DNA of 20,856 nucleotides from Nemertoderma westbladi (GCA_032718475.1 JAUCBJ010001039.1:1-20856), one strand, 5' to 3'. Positions 1-8,519 are shown, numbered from the stretch's first letter. The notes: generated by a model not told the origin, from the sequence alone. Numbers and translations are program-made.

Positions 1-263
1 TATATATGTTATTTATTTCATAACCTCCGCTCGCACTACGAGACATGACACTTAAACAACGGAGGTATTGTAGATGGCTTTACCCGCCAGGAATTGAGTA
101 ATATTTTAAATAGTGTATCTTCATCATAATTAATTACCTTCTTAGATCTGCAGTACTTAGACATATCATATTATTTTATAATAGTGCTTGTATTATTAAC
201 CTATTGTGCTTTGTGTACCCATCTGTATATTTGGTGTACGAAATTAAATTAAATTAAATTAAA
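1..263. other. AT-rich stretch without a gene
   Basis: No reading frame or RNA gene is visible. A short inverted repeat (ACCTCCG near 25, CGGAGGT near 60) could form a weak hairpin. The stretch ends in an AAATT pentamer run that abuts the breakpoint of the duplicated block. Confidence 0.6.
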
Positions 264-265
264 TT
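241..265. repeat. (AAATT)5 microsatellite at duplication breakpoint
   Basis: Five tandem AAATT units lie directly before base 264, the first base shared with copy B (14811). Copy B has continuous RT coding sequence here instead. The run may be a chance microsatellite at the break. It could also be the short tandem tail of an element read on the minus strand. Confidence 0.8.
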
Positions 266-729
266 TGGACCCGATAACTCAATCCATTGGTGTGATCCAA
301 GGGGACAAGCGTTTTCCTTTGCTTTTTAGTTTGTTCCTAGCCGATCTTCCAACTGTTTTAGCCGCAGCATGTAGTGGCCTATTACTATTTATGTACGCAG
401 ATGACGTCGCCATTGTTGGAAACACGATCGCCAAAGTCCAGGCTGGTCTCGACACTTTATCGGACTACTCTAAAGAAAACGACCTCATCGTTAATGAGAA
501 GAAAACCAAAGCCATCAAAATCCGCCGTGGGGGTCGTCTCTGCCGCTCGGACAAACTCACTTACTGCGGCTCACCTATTGAGTTCGTCAACTCCTTTGAG
601 TATCTCGGAGTAGTGTTCACACCCACAGTTTGTTCTTCGGGGCACTACAGTCATCTATATAAACGCGGCATCTCTGCCTGCATCCGCCTGGCGACTACAA
701 TTAATTTTAATTTAATCTCGATATATTAA
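265..729 (+). pseudogene. Non-LTR retrotransposon RT fragment (palm/YADD part), copy A
   Basis: This is an orphan piece of a LINE reverse transcriptase. It begins inside the palm domain (GVIQGDK motif) and includes the catalytic YADD box near residues 44-47, followed by the NEKKTKAI and FEYLGV motifs of non-LTR RTs. It lacks the upstream fingers and motif A (VDFTKAFDS), which copy B has at 13567-15276, so it cannot be an active enzyme. Relative to B it carries substitutions next to the conserved QGD motif (RF in place of LS before the PLLF motif) and Ser in place of Cys in the DY(C/S)KEN segment. The last residues, after the CIRLATT segment, are not RT-like and come from the junction with the minus-strand block. 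Confidence 0.88.
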
Positions 730-1567
730 ACATAGAGTTAAAAGTAGTGTTATCACAGAGGCCACATTAGTCTGGAGGGGCCGGTAAGGATTATTAACAT
801 TATTATTATTTTGTGTGTCATTTTGTACACCAGTGCTGTATTCAGCGTTTTTAACATTGGGTGAGATAGGAGGGCGTGACATATTTCCAGCTTCAACGCC
901 ATTTATATTAGAGGCTTTCTTTAAGATGTGATATTCAGGGGAGTCCGGGTTCCTGAATACTGTGGCCTTGTTAGAGGTCAAGATGTCCTGAGAATTAGCC
1001 AGCTTTTGGTGCAGCTCTTCTAGAACCTTGGCGGCTTGTGCAGATTCATTTCGCAATTCTTGTAGCTGACGATGTTGTGCAATCTGAGATTGCTCGTTGT
1101 TGGCAGCTTCGTCATGCAACTGCTTTAAATGCTGCTGTAATTGTTGCCGTTGTTGCTGATTTTGTTCACTCACTATCTCCCTTTGATTATTTAGTCGATT
1201 TAATTCAAATTCGATATTATTTCATTGTTTCATTTTATTGTTTACGCCCTCCTGCATGGCTTGCAGGTTTAATGAGGACTCGCTTAATCTTTCCCTGTAA
1301 AGGGAGTCCTCTTTCGCCTGGGCGACTTTCCCTTTCGCCCCCGTGGGCCCCATGTCCCTCACCAACTCAACCGAACCGATGGACACGGCCGTCCATAAGG
1401 TGGCAAGGTGTCCATCACGAGAGTCGGTGATGGGAGACAAACTGGGGCCTAGAGTGTGGATGTTATGTGGGTGGGCGAAGGCCGTGCTGGACATTCGGTC
1501 TGCCAGCAAAGTTGTTGGGTTTGTTGGCACCTGTTTGGGTCGAACAGTAGGCGTAACTATTGTGTCC
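712..1567 (-). pseudogene. Gln-rich coiled-coil reading frame, copy A (stop-interrupted)
   Basis: On the minus strand two adjacent open segments (1530-1222 and 1218-712) lie in one frame and are split by a TGA at 1221-1219. Copy B has a Leu codon there (the KMKQ-L-NN context), so the TGA is a point mutation. The predicted protein has a low-complexity N-terminal part. A Gln/Glu/Leu-rich coiled-coil region of about 90 residues follows, rich in QQQRQQLQQ and LEELHQKL patterns, and then an Asn-rich C-terminus. No catalytic motif or membrane helix is evident, apart from a short hydrophobic tail that may be junction sequence. Gag or LINE ORF1 proteins often have coiled coils of this kind, but I do not recognise the family. 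Upstream it meets the 1568-3392 frame with a one-frame offset near 1567. Confidence 0.6.
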
Positions 1568-3085
1568 CTATAATATTGTAGAAGTTTTAAGTTGCAAACT
1601 GTCTGTCTGATTACTACCTACAGTAGTTGTCGTAATATCAAAGGGTGTCAATTTGGTTTGGGTTACATTAGCCGCTGATATCACGTTCGGCTTGGAAGGA
1701 TTTATTAATATACCAGTACGGGGAACCATATTTGGCGCCGCTAGAGGTGTATTAATAGGTTTGAAAAAGTCAGAGTCAGAGTCAGTTCTGGGTCCAAGGG
1801 GATTTTTAATGGAGTTAGCGGCATGTTGAGGTGGCAGTTCTGGCAGGCGGTAGCATTCAGCTCGTTCCAAACGTCTTCCGCTTCTGGGAGTTCGAGATTT
1901 ATCCGATGATTTGTCAAACTCGTCGGAAAATGTATAGCACTCGAGTTGTTTGGTTCTGCTTTCCTTTAACTGAGTGTCCGATTGTTGTTTCTCTATGGAT
2001 TCGATTTCCTTTAGTATGATCTCTCGCTCCCTTTCCGCTTGTTTTCTGTTTCGTTCCGCTAAGAACTGATTTTTGTGTTCCCCGGCTTCGCGCTTTCGTT
2101 CCTCCGCTTCGCGCTTTTGTTCCTCCACTTCGCGCTTTCGTTCCTCCGCTTCGCGCTTTCGTTCCTCCACTTCGCGCTTTCGTTCCTCCACTTCGCGCTT
2201 TCGTTCCTCCACTTCGCGCTTTCGTTCCTCCACTTCGCGCTTTCGTTCCTCCACTTCGCGCTTTCGTTCCTCCACTTCGCGCTTTCGTTCCTCCACTTCG
2301 CGCTTTCGTTCCTCCACTTCGCGCTTTCGTTCCTCCACTTCGCGCTTTCGTTCCTCCACTTCGCGCTTTCGTTCCTCCGCTTCCCGCTTTCGTTCCTCCA
2401 CTTCGCGCTTTCGTTCCTCCACTTCGCGCTTTCGTTCCTCCGCTTCGCGCTTTCGTTCCTCCGCTTCGCGCTTTCGTTCCTCCACTTCGCGCTTTCGTTC
2501 CTCCACTTCGCGCTTTCGTTCCTCCACTTCGCGCTTTCGTTCCTCCACTTCGCGCTTTCGTTCCTCCGCTTCGCGCTTTCGTTCCTCCGCTTTGCGCTTT
2601 CGTTCCTCCACTTCGCGCTTTCGTTCCTCCACTTCGCGCTTTCGTTCCTCCACTTCGCGCTTCGTTCCTCCACTTCGCGCTTTCGTTCCTCCGCTTCGCG
2701 CTTTCGTTCCTCCGCTTCGCGCTTTCGTTCCTCCACTTCGCGCTTTCGTTCCTCCACTTCGCGCTTTCGTTCCTCCACTTCGCGCTTTCGTTCCTCCACT
2801 TCGCGCTTTCGTTCCTCCGCTTCGCGCTTTCGCTTCGCGCTTTCGTTCCTCCACTTCGCGCTTTCGTTCCTCCACTTCGCGCTTTCGTTCCTCCACTTCG
2901 CGCTTTCGTTCCTCCACTTCGCGCTTTCGTTCCTCCACTTCGCGCTTTCGTTCCTCCACTTCGCGCTTTCGTTCCTCCACTTCGCGCTTTCGTTCCTCCA
3001 CTTCGCGCTTTCGTTCCACCACTTCGCGCTTTCGTTCCTCCACTTCGCGCTTTCGTTCCTCCGCTTCGCGCTTTCGTTCCTCCAC
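1568..3085 (-). CDS. Charged heptad-repeat protein (single-helix/coiled-coil), unknown family
   Basis: The bulk is a tandem heptad KRE(V/A)EER, with only one hydrophobic position per seven residues. That pattern suggests a Glu/Arg/Lys single alpha-helix or a very polar coiled coil. The correct frame is shown by the non-repetitive downstream part (below 2088), where the helix character continues (NRKQAEREREIILKEIE). A Ser/Asp-rich, disordered-looking C-terminus follows. The same frame continues upstream past a TGA at 3097-3095 (CGA in the repeat consensus) to about 3392 through unique residues (DNQVEDERLRLE). The 3085 boundary is therefore a GTG inside a repeat and not a credible start. Inside 2661-2831 the frame is displaced and reads KARSGGT for eight units. 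The gene faces the SAP frame at 3579. It may be transposon-derived or a decaying host gene. Confidence 0.5.
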   Translation of the reverse strand: MEERKREAEERKREVEERKREVVERKREVEERKREVEERKREVEERKREVEERKREVEERKREVEERKREVEERKREVEERKREAKARSGGTKARSGGTKARSGGTKARSGGTKARSGGTKARSGGTKARSGGTKARSGGTKREVEERKREVEERKREVEERKRKAEERKREAEERKREVEERKREVEERKREVEERKREVEERKREAEERKREAEERKREVEERKREVEERKREAEERKREVEERKREVEERKREVEERKREVEERKREVEERKREVEERKREVEERKREVEERKREVEERKREVEERKREAEERKREVEEQKREAEERKREAGEHKNQFLAERNRKQAEREREIILKEIESIEKQQSDTQLKESRTKQLECYTFSDEFDKSSDKSRTPRSGRRLERAECYRLPELPPQHAANSIKNPLGPRTDSDSDFFKPINTPLAAPNMVPRTGILINPSKPNVISAANVTQTKLTPFDITTTTVGSNQTDSLQLKTSTIL

Positions 3086-3294
3086 TTCGCGCTTTCATTC
3101 CTCCGCTTCGCGCTTTCGTTCCTCCACTTCGCGCTTTCGTTCCTCCGCTTCGCGCTTTCGTTCCTCCGCTTCGCGCTTTCGTTCCTCCACTTCGCGCTTT
3201 CGTTCCTCCACTTCGCGCTTTCGTTCCTCCGCTTCGCGCTTTCGTTCCTCCGCTTCGCGCTTTCGTTCCTCCACTTCGCGCTTTCGTTCCTCCG
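2088..3294. repeat. 21-bp coding minisatellite, about 58 units
   Basis: The unit on + is CTTTCGTTCCTCC(A/G)CTTCGCG, given here in two parts joined at the variable base. Nearly all variation is A versus G at one site, which on the minus strand is Val versus Ala. Because 21 is a multiple of 3 and the unit contains no stop, all six frames stay open. Two irregular units occur: one lacks 8 bp near 2831 and one lacks 1 bp near 2661. Confidence 0.97.
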
Positions 3295-3392
3295 CTTCGT
3301 ACTCAAGCCGTAATCGTTCGTCTTCTACTTGATTGTCTAACCGTACGAGCCTGTACCCGTTCGCGGTCCAGGAACCGGTCGTAGCTTTTTGT

Positions 3393-3578
3393 AGTTTTAC
3401 CTTTTATTTATTTTAACTACCTTCATTGATTTTAGTGGTACTGTACCCTGCAGCGCCGGCACATTGGTGCTATACGGTAGCTGCAGTTTTAATAACGGTC
3501 TACCGGTACTGTACTGTCATTTTACTTACCATATCGTCGTACACAAGACTCGTCGTACCGGGTTTGGGATTCAATAAA
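3393..3578. promoter_or_regulatory. Divergent intergenic spacer between two repeat-protein frames
   Basis: This spacer of about 190 bp separates the charged-helix frame (-) from the likely SAP-protein ATG (3579). It contains repeated GTAC/CCGG-type words, including an 11-bp palindrome GGTACTGTACC at 3437-3447 and a related word near 3503-3513. No TATA box is obvious. A bidirectional promoter is inferred from position only. Confidence 0.3.
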
Positions 3579-5930
3579 ATGGATAAACTTAAAAAGATGA
3601 ACACCAAGCGACTAAAACTTTTGTTGAGCAATCGGAATCTTTCCACCTCTGGATCGCGAGGAGAACTGCTTCTTCGAGCTAAAACAGCAAACCTTTGTTC
3701 TGAGCCTGAAGATCCTAAATTAACGGACGAGTCGCTCGATATTTCCAGTAGACCCGTGGATCGGACGGCCAACATGTCCAGTAAACCTTTGGATCAGTCC
3801 AATATCTCCACCAGTAAACCCGCGGATCGGCTGGATACCTCCAGTATACCTGTGGACCAGCTCCATGCCTCCAGTAAACTCACGGATCAGCTGGGTTCCT
3901 CTAGTAAACCCGCGGATCAACTCGAAATCTTAAGTAAACCTGCGGATCAGCTCGAAACCTTAAGTAAACCCGCGGATCAGCTCGAAACCTTAAGTAAACC
4001 CGCGGATCAGCTCGAAACCTTAAGTAAACCCGCGGATCAGCTTGATACCCCCAGTAAACCTGTGGATCAGCTTGATACCTCCAGTAAACCTGTGGAACAG
4101 CTAGATACCTCCAGTAAACCTGTGGATCAGCTAGATACCTCCAGTAAACATGCAGATCAGCTGGTTACCTCTAGTAAACCTGTGGATCAGCTCGAAACCT
4201 CAAGTAAACCAGTGGATCAGCTTGATACCTCCAGTAAACATGCAGATCAGCTGGTTACCTCTAGTAAACCTGTGGATCAGCTAGATACCTCCTGTAAACA
4301 TGAAGATCAGCTGGTTACCTCTAATAAACATGTGGGTCAACTCGATACCTCCTGTAAACATGAAGATCAGCTGGTTACCTCTAATAAACATGTGGGTCAA
4401 CTCGATACCTCCAGTAAACCCGCGGATCAGCTTGATACCTCCAGTAAACCTGTGGATCAGCTAGATACCTCGACTAAACCGGTGGATCAGCACGATAGCT
4501 CCAGTAAAACTGTGGATCTGGTCGATACCTCTAGTAAACCTGTGGATCTGGTCGATACCTGTAGTAAACCAGCGGATCAACTTGATATGGAACCTGTGGT
4601 TCAGCTCCATACCTCCAGTAAACCCGCGGATCAGCTTGATACCTCCAGTAAACCTGTGGATCAGCTAGATACCTCGACTAAACCGGTGGATCAGCACGAT
4701 AGCTCCAGTAAAACTGTGGATCTGGTCGATACCTCTTGTAAACCTGTGGATCTGGTCGATACCTGTAGTAAACCAGCGGATCAACTTGATATGGAACCTG
4801 TGTTTCAGCTCCATACCTCCTGTAAACCTGTGGATCTGTCTGATACCACCAGTAAACCTGTGGATCAGCTTGATACATCCAGTAAACCTGTGGATCAGCT
4901 AGATACCTCCAGTAAACATGCAGATCAGCTGGTTACCTCTAGTAAACCTGTGGATCAGCTAGATACCTCCTGTAAACATGAAGATCAGCTGGTTACCTCT
5001 AATAAACATGTGGGTCAACTCGATACCTCCAGTAAACCCGCGGATCAGCTTGATACCTCCAGTAAACCTGTGGATCAGCTAGATACCTCGACTAAACCGG
5101 TGGATCAGCACGATAGCTCCAGTAAAACTGTGGATCTGGTCGATACCTCTAGTAAACCTGTGGATCTGGTCGATACCTGTAGTAAACCAGCGGATCAACT
5201 TGATATGGAACCTGTGTTTCAGCTCCATACCTCCTGTAAACCTGTGGATCTGTCTGATACCACCAGTAAACCTGTGGATCAGCTTGATACATCCAGTAAA
5301 CCTGTGGATCAGCTAGATACCTCCAGTAAACATGCAGATCAGCTGGTTACCTCTAGTAAACATGTGGGTCAACTCGATACCTCCTGTAAACATGAAGATC
5401 AGCTGGTTACCTCTAATAAACATGTGGGTCAACTCGATACCTCCAGTAAACCCGCGGATCAGCTTGATACCTCCAGTAAACCTGTGGATCAGCTAGATAC
5501 CTCGACTAAACCGGTGGATCAGCACGATAGCTCCAGTAAAACTGTGGATCTGGTCGATACCTCTAGTAAACCTGTGGATCTGGTCGATACCTGTAGTAAA
5601 CCAGCGGATCAACTTGATATGGAACCTGTGGTTCAGCTCCATACCTCCTGTAAACCTGTGGATCTGTCTGATACCACCAGTAAACCTGTGGATCAGCTAG
5701 ATACCTCGACTAAACTGGTGGATCAGCACGATAGCTCCAGTAAACCTGTAGATCTGGTCGATACCTGTAGTAAACCAGCGGATCAACTTGATATGGAACC
5801 TGTGGTTCAGCTCCATACCTCCTGTAAACCTGTGGATCTGTCTGATACCACCAGTAAACCTGTGGATCAGCTCGATACCTCCCGTAAACATGCAGATCAG
5901 CTGGTTACCTCTAGTAAACCTGTGGATTAG
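3579..5930 (+). CDS. SAP-domain protein with decapeptide repeats, N-terminal part up to a premature TAG
   Basis: I chose the ATG at 3579 because its context is good (AAAATGG) and the SAP domain begins there. The frame is open back to 3426, but those residues look like untranslated sequence. Residues 1-38 match the SAP DNA-binding fold (KLKKMNTKRLKLLLSNRNL then STSGSRGELLLRAK): two amphipathic helices with the conserved Leu and Gly positions. From about residue 50 the protein is decapeptide repeats of consensus TSSKPVDQLD, diverged at the N-terminal edge and nearly identical in the middle. The frame ends at a TAG (5928-5930) where every other unit has CAG, and it continues open beyond. SAP domains bind AT-rich DNA or chromatin, which suggests nuclear action. 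The rest of the protein is in the next entry. Confidence 0.65.
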   Translation: MDKLKKMNTKRLKLLLSNRNLSTSGSRGELLLRAKTANLCSEPEDPKLTDESLDISSRPVDRTANMSSKPLDQSNISTSKPADRLDTSSIPVDQLHASSKLTDQLGSSSKPADQLEILSKPADQLETLSKPADQLETLSKPADQLETLSKPADQLDTPSKPVDQLDTSSKPVEQLDTSSKPVDQLDTSSKHADQLVTSSKPVDQLETSSKPVDQLDTSSKHADQLVTSSKPVDQLDTSCKHEDQLVTSNKHVGQLDTSCKHEDQLVTSNKHVGQLDTSSKPADQLDTSSKPVDQLDTSTKPVDQHDSSSKTVDLVDTSSKPVDLVDTCSKPADQLDMEPVVQLHTSSKPADQLDTSSKPVDQLDTSTKPVDQHDSSSKTVDLVDTSCKPVDLVDTCSKPADQLDMEPVFQLHTSCKPVDLSDTTSKPVDQLDTSSKPVDQLDTSSKHADQLVTSSKPVDQLDTSCKHEDQLVTSNKHVGQLDTSSKPADQLDTSSKPVDQLDTSTKPVDQHDSSSKTVDLVDTSSKPVDLVDTCSKPADQLDMEPVFQLHTSCKPVDLSDTTSKPVDQLDTSSKPVDQLDTSSKHADQLVTSSKHVGQLDTSCKHEDQLVTSNKHVGQLDTSSKPADQLDTSSKPVDQLDTSTKPVDQHDSSSKTVDLVDTSSKPVDLVDTCSKPADQLDMEPVVQLHTSCKPVDLSDTTSKPVDQLDTSTKLVDQHDSSSKPVDLVDTCSKPADQLDMEPVVQLHTSCKPVDLSDTTSKPVDQLDTSRKHADQLVTSSKPVD

Positions 5931-6735
5931 CTAGATACCTCCTGTAAACATGAAGATCAGCTGGTTACCTCTAATAAACATGTGGGTCAACTCGATACCT
6001 CCAGTAAACCCGCGGATCAGCTTGATACCTCCAGTAAACCTGTGGATCAGCTAGATACCTCGACTAAACCGGTGGATCAGCACGATAGCTCCAGTAAAAC
6101 TGTGGATCTGGTCGATACCTCTTGTAAACCTGTGGATCTGGTCGATACCTGTAGTAAACCAGCGGATCAACTTGATATGGAACCTGTGTTTCAGCTCCAT
6201 ACCTCCTGTAAACCTGTGGATCTGTCTGATACCACCAGTAAACCTGTGGATCAGCTTGATACATCCAGTAAACCTGTGGATCAGCTAGATACCTCCAGTA
6301 AACATGCAGATCAGCTGGTTACCTCTAGTAAACCTGTGGATCAGCTAGATACCTCCTGTAAACATGAAGATCAGCTGGTTACCTCTAATAAACATGTGGG
6401 TCAACTCGATACCTCCAGTAAACCCGCGGATCAGCTTGATACCTCCAGTAAACCTGTGGATCAGCTAGATACCTCGACTAAACCGGTGGATCAGCACGAT
6501 AGCTCCAGTAAAACTGTGGATCTGGTCGATACCTCTAGTAAACCTGTGGATCTGGTCGATACCTGTAGTAAACCAGCGGATCAACTTGATATGGAACCTG
6601 TGGTTCAGCTCCATACCTCCTGTAAACCTGTGGATCTGTCTGATACCACCAGTAAACCTGTGGATCAGCTCGATACCTCCCGTAAACCTGTGGATCAGCA
6701 TGATACACGTCCCATGGATCAGCCTGATAAACCTC
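3730..6735 (+). repeat. 30-bp coding minisatellite with a 414-bp higher-order repeat
   Basis: About 100 units of 30 bp (consensus ACCTCCAGTAAACCTGTGGA then TCAGCTAGAT) encode TSSKPVDQLD. A rare 24-bp unit coding DMEPV(V/F)QLH marks the higher-order period. Its ATG is at 4587, 4791, 5205, 5619, 5793, 6177 and 6591, giving spacings of 204, 414, 414, 174, 384 and 414 bp. Shorter spacings differ from 414 by multiples of 30, as expected from unequal exchange. Confidence 0.96.
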
Positions 6736-7580
6736 CAATGGATCAGCCAATCATTGACAATAAACCGATGGATATTGTATATTTAGGCCAAGTGATATGC
6801 AGTATACCATCTGACGCTACTGATATCTCCACTACACCGGAGTTTCCTTTGCGTGGTCCACTGGCTAGAGTGAGCCCGGGCATCCATACAGCAATGACCT
6901 CTAGCCAGGAGGATGTCCAGCTGTTTGATAAATCCATAAAAGAATCTGTAACTGTGGGATGTAATAGATCAACAGGCTCACCTACAACAAATAGTATAGA
7001 TAATGGTAGTGGTTCTATTACAGGTACAACTGCTGCCTATCCAGATGTCCCAGCCCAGGCGAGCCCGGGCATCCATACAACAATGAACCCAGGCCGGGAT
7101 GTCAATCGCACCACCACACTAAGTCCTGATGCTTTGCCATTCAACCCCCCAATAGTAGAAGATCTGCAGGAGGATGGTCGCTGGCTGCTACGAAGTCCCA
7201 AACCGAGTAATAAAAAGTCTAAAGATACTACAATAACTCACTTTTTCCACCCTATTAAATCAGAAACGGTGAAAAACAAATTGAATGATGAATCCAATAA
7301 ATCAGTTTATATGGTGCACCCGGACAGCTCACAGCAACCTTTATCAGGTAAGATATTAGTTCATCTAATGCAGGAATATCTGTCAGATTTACCTACAGAC
7401 CCATTGGGACCTGTCGACCCTTTGTGGTCATCAATAGAAACATTAAATGGGAAGTCATGGATTGATGACAATGTTATTGACAGTTTTCTGTCTATAATTA
7501 GTATTGCTTTACCACACACCGCTTCGATTATTGCCAAAATGGGCTCCATGGTCCCACGACCTTTACGGAACCCATTCTGA
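5931..7580 (+). pseudogene. C-terminal part of SAP repeat protein, with Ulp1/C48 peptidase start, cut by a LINE
   Basis: This continues the 3579-5930 frame without a shift. It holds about 27 more decapeptide units to about 6735, then a unique Ser/Thr/Pro-rich region with a duplicated (A/V)SPGIHT(A/T)M motif. A DTTITHFFHPIK motif at 7224-7259 resembles a PCNA-interacting PIP box but lacks the leading Gln. The segment LNGKSWIDDNVIDSFLSII (Trp codon 7458-7460) matches the start of Ulp1/SENP-type C48 cysteine peptidases (pattern W-L-x-D-x-x-I). The catalytic His, Asp and Cys would lie downstream and are absent, because from 7532 the sequence is LINE. The last 16 or so residues are antisense RT. 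The C48 assignment rests on one motif only. A transposon-encoded protein with SAP and Ulp1 modules, for example of the KDZ/Zisupton type, is one possible origin. Confidence 0.55.
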
Positions 7581-7728
7581 TTTCCACGGAGCAGTCTCTC
7601 AATGGGATCCCTGATGCGATTTAATAGAATGCTATTGTATAGCTTTGCGGCAATCGAGATCAATGAGATTCCCCGAAAAGAACCATAGAGTGTTAGGTTG
7701 CCCTTCTTGGGAACTGGCACCAACTTAT
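7532..7728 (-). pseudogene. LINE RT fragment, inverted copy of 9517-9706
   Basis: The minus strand encodes NKLVPVPKKGN through GFRKGRGTMEPILA, nearly identical to the start of the plus-strand RT (for example LYNS here versus LFNR there). It forms the outer end of the inverted arm. Homology ends at 7532 (TGCCAAAAT), which is the insertion point into the C48-like reading frame. Because it duplicates sequence kept in the sense arm, the inversion is not a clean twin-priming product. Confidence 0.88.
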
Positions 7729-7751
7729 TTGTTGTACTGTGTGTACTGTGT

Positions 7752-8519
7752 CTATCTGTGTATACTTGTTGTACGGTACATGTCTACTATGATGGGATAG
7801 ATGAACTTTAAACACTCAGGTATTTTAAAGACCTCAGGGGGAACTCCATCTACTCCACTGGCACGATTGGTCTTAATGCTCTTTGCTGCTGCCTTCACTT
7901 CTGCAAAGGAGATATCACCAATGGGAATATCTGGGAGTACAGACTCAGACACTTTTACTTCTATAAAGTTATCAGGCAATACCCTGTCATTATTGAGGAG
8001 CTTTTCAAAGTGGGCCTTCCAACCATTGAGGCGATCGGCTGGTGATTCAACCTTAACCTTGGTGGTTGGTTGGCTTTTTCGACCAGCAAGCAAGTTGATC
8101 AATCTCCATGCCTGGGATGATTGCCTGCTGTCATCAGCATCATTGATGGCATCAACCTGTTGGTTTATAAGCTCCTGTAAATGAACAGAGTACTGCCTGT
8201 TCAGGGACCTAGATGCAGCGTTAACTGCATTCTTGGCCGCTGTAGTCTGTTTGAGTCGGGACTCTTTCTGCGCCTTGTAGAGGTCATTTCGGCACTTCTG
8301 AATTTTGTTGTGAGTCCAGGGGGCCCGTTTCCTGTTTGGAGGGTATACAGGAACTGTTTCTGCAGCTGCTAACTTAACTGCCTCTGTGAAGGCAGTATAG
8401 CCCTCACAGTGATCTGCCGCCTCAGAAGCAAGAGCCTCATACCTGTTGCTCGGCTGTAGTGTGAAGCTGGATCTCACACTTGGCTGTTGCAACAGAGAGG
8501 ACCAGTCATGCCGCGGCAA
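7752..8519 (-). pseudogene. LINE linker and RT fingers start (inverted arm)
   Basis: This continues the endonuclease frame after a frameshift in the 8474-8519 overlap. The first two-thirds is the helical, Lys/Arg/Gln-rich linker typical between endonuclease and RT (WTHNKIQKCRNDLYKAQKES). The end carries the first RT signature (AAAKSIKTNRASGVDGVPPE, residues about 210-230). The frame stops at 7752 because of a 37-bp insertion bounded by two copies of TTGTTGTAC (7729-7737 and 7766-7774). The next RT residues follow on the far side, on the same strand. Confidence 0.78.

Larger units (their letters stand above)
264..1572. repeat. Duplicated block, copy A (paralog of 14811-16070)
   Basis: This block matches 14811-16070 nearly base for base. 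The RT part differs at only a few positions, while the minus-strand reading-frame part is somewhat more diverged. Both copies contain the same tail-to-tail junction near 713-729 (15260-15276 in B), so the junction predates the duplication. Homology starts abruptly at TTTGGACCC and ends at CCCTATA. Copy A keeps 43 bp (1354-1396) that copy B lacks. Confidence 0.93.

Noticed and set aside
2073-3332. Plus-strand and alternative minus-strand frames across the 21-bp array (Ser/Arg- and Phe/Leu-rich)
   Set aside because: All six frames are open because of the unit length. Only the KREVEER frame continues into non-repetitive, helix-like coding sequence on both sides.
3426-3578. The first ATG at 3426 as start of the SAP protein
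   Set aside because: The 51 residues it adds are of untranslated-like composition. The ATG at 3579 has a better context and begins directly at the SAP domain.
3730-6735. A CRISPR array (regular 30-bp repeats)
   Set aside because: The repeats are directly adjacent with no unique spacers and encode a continuous decapeptide frame in a eukaryotic setting.
3720-6786. Short minus-strand frames over the decapeptide array
   Set aside because: They are short, begin and end within repeats and mirror the plus-strand unit. No independent support was found.
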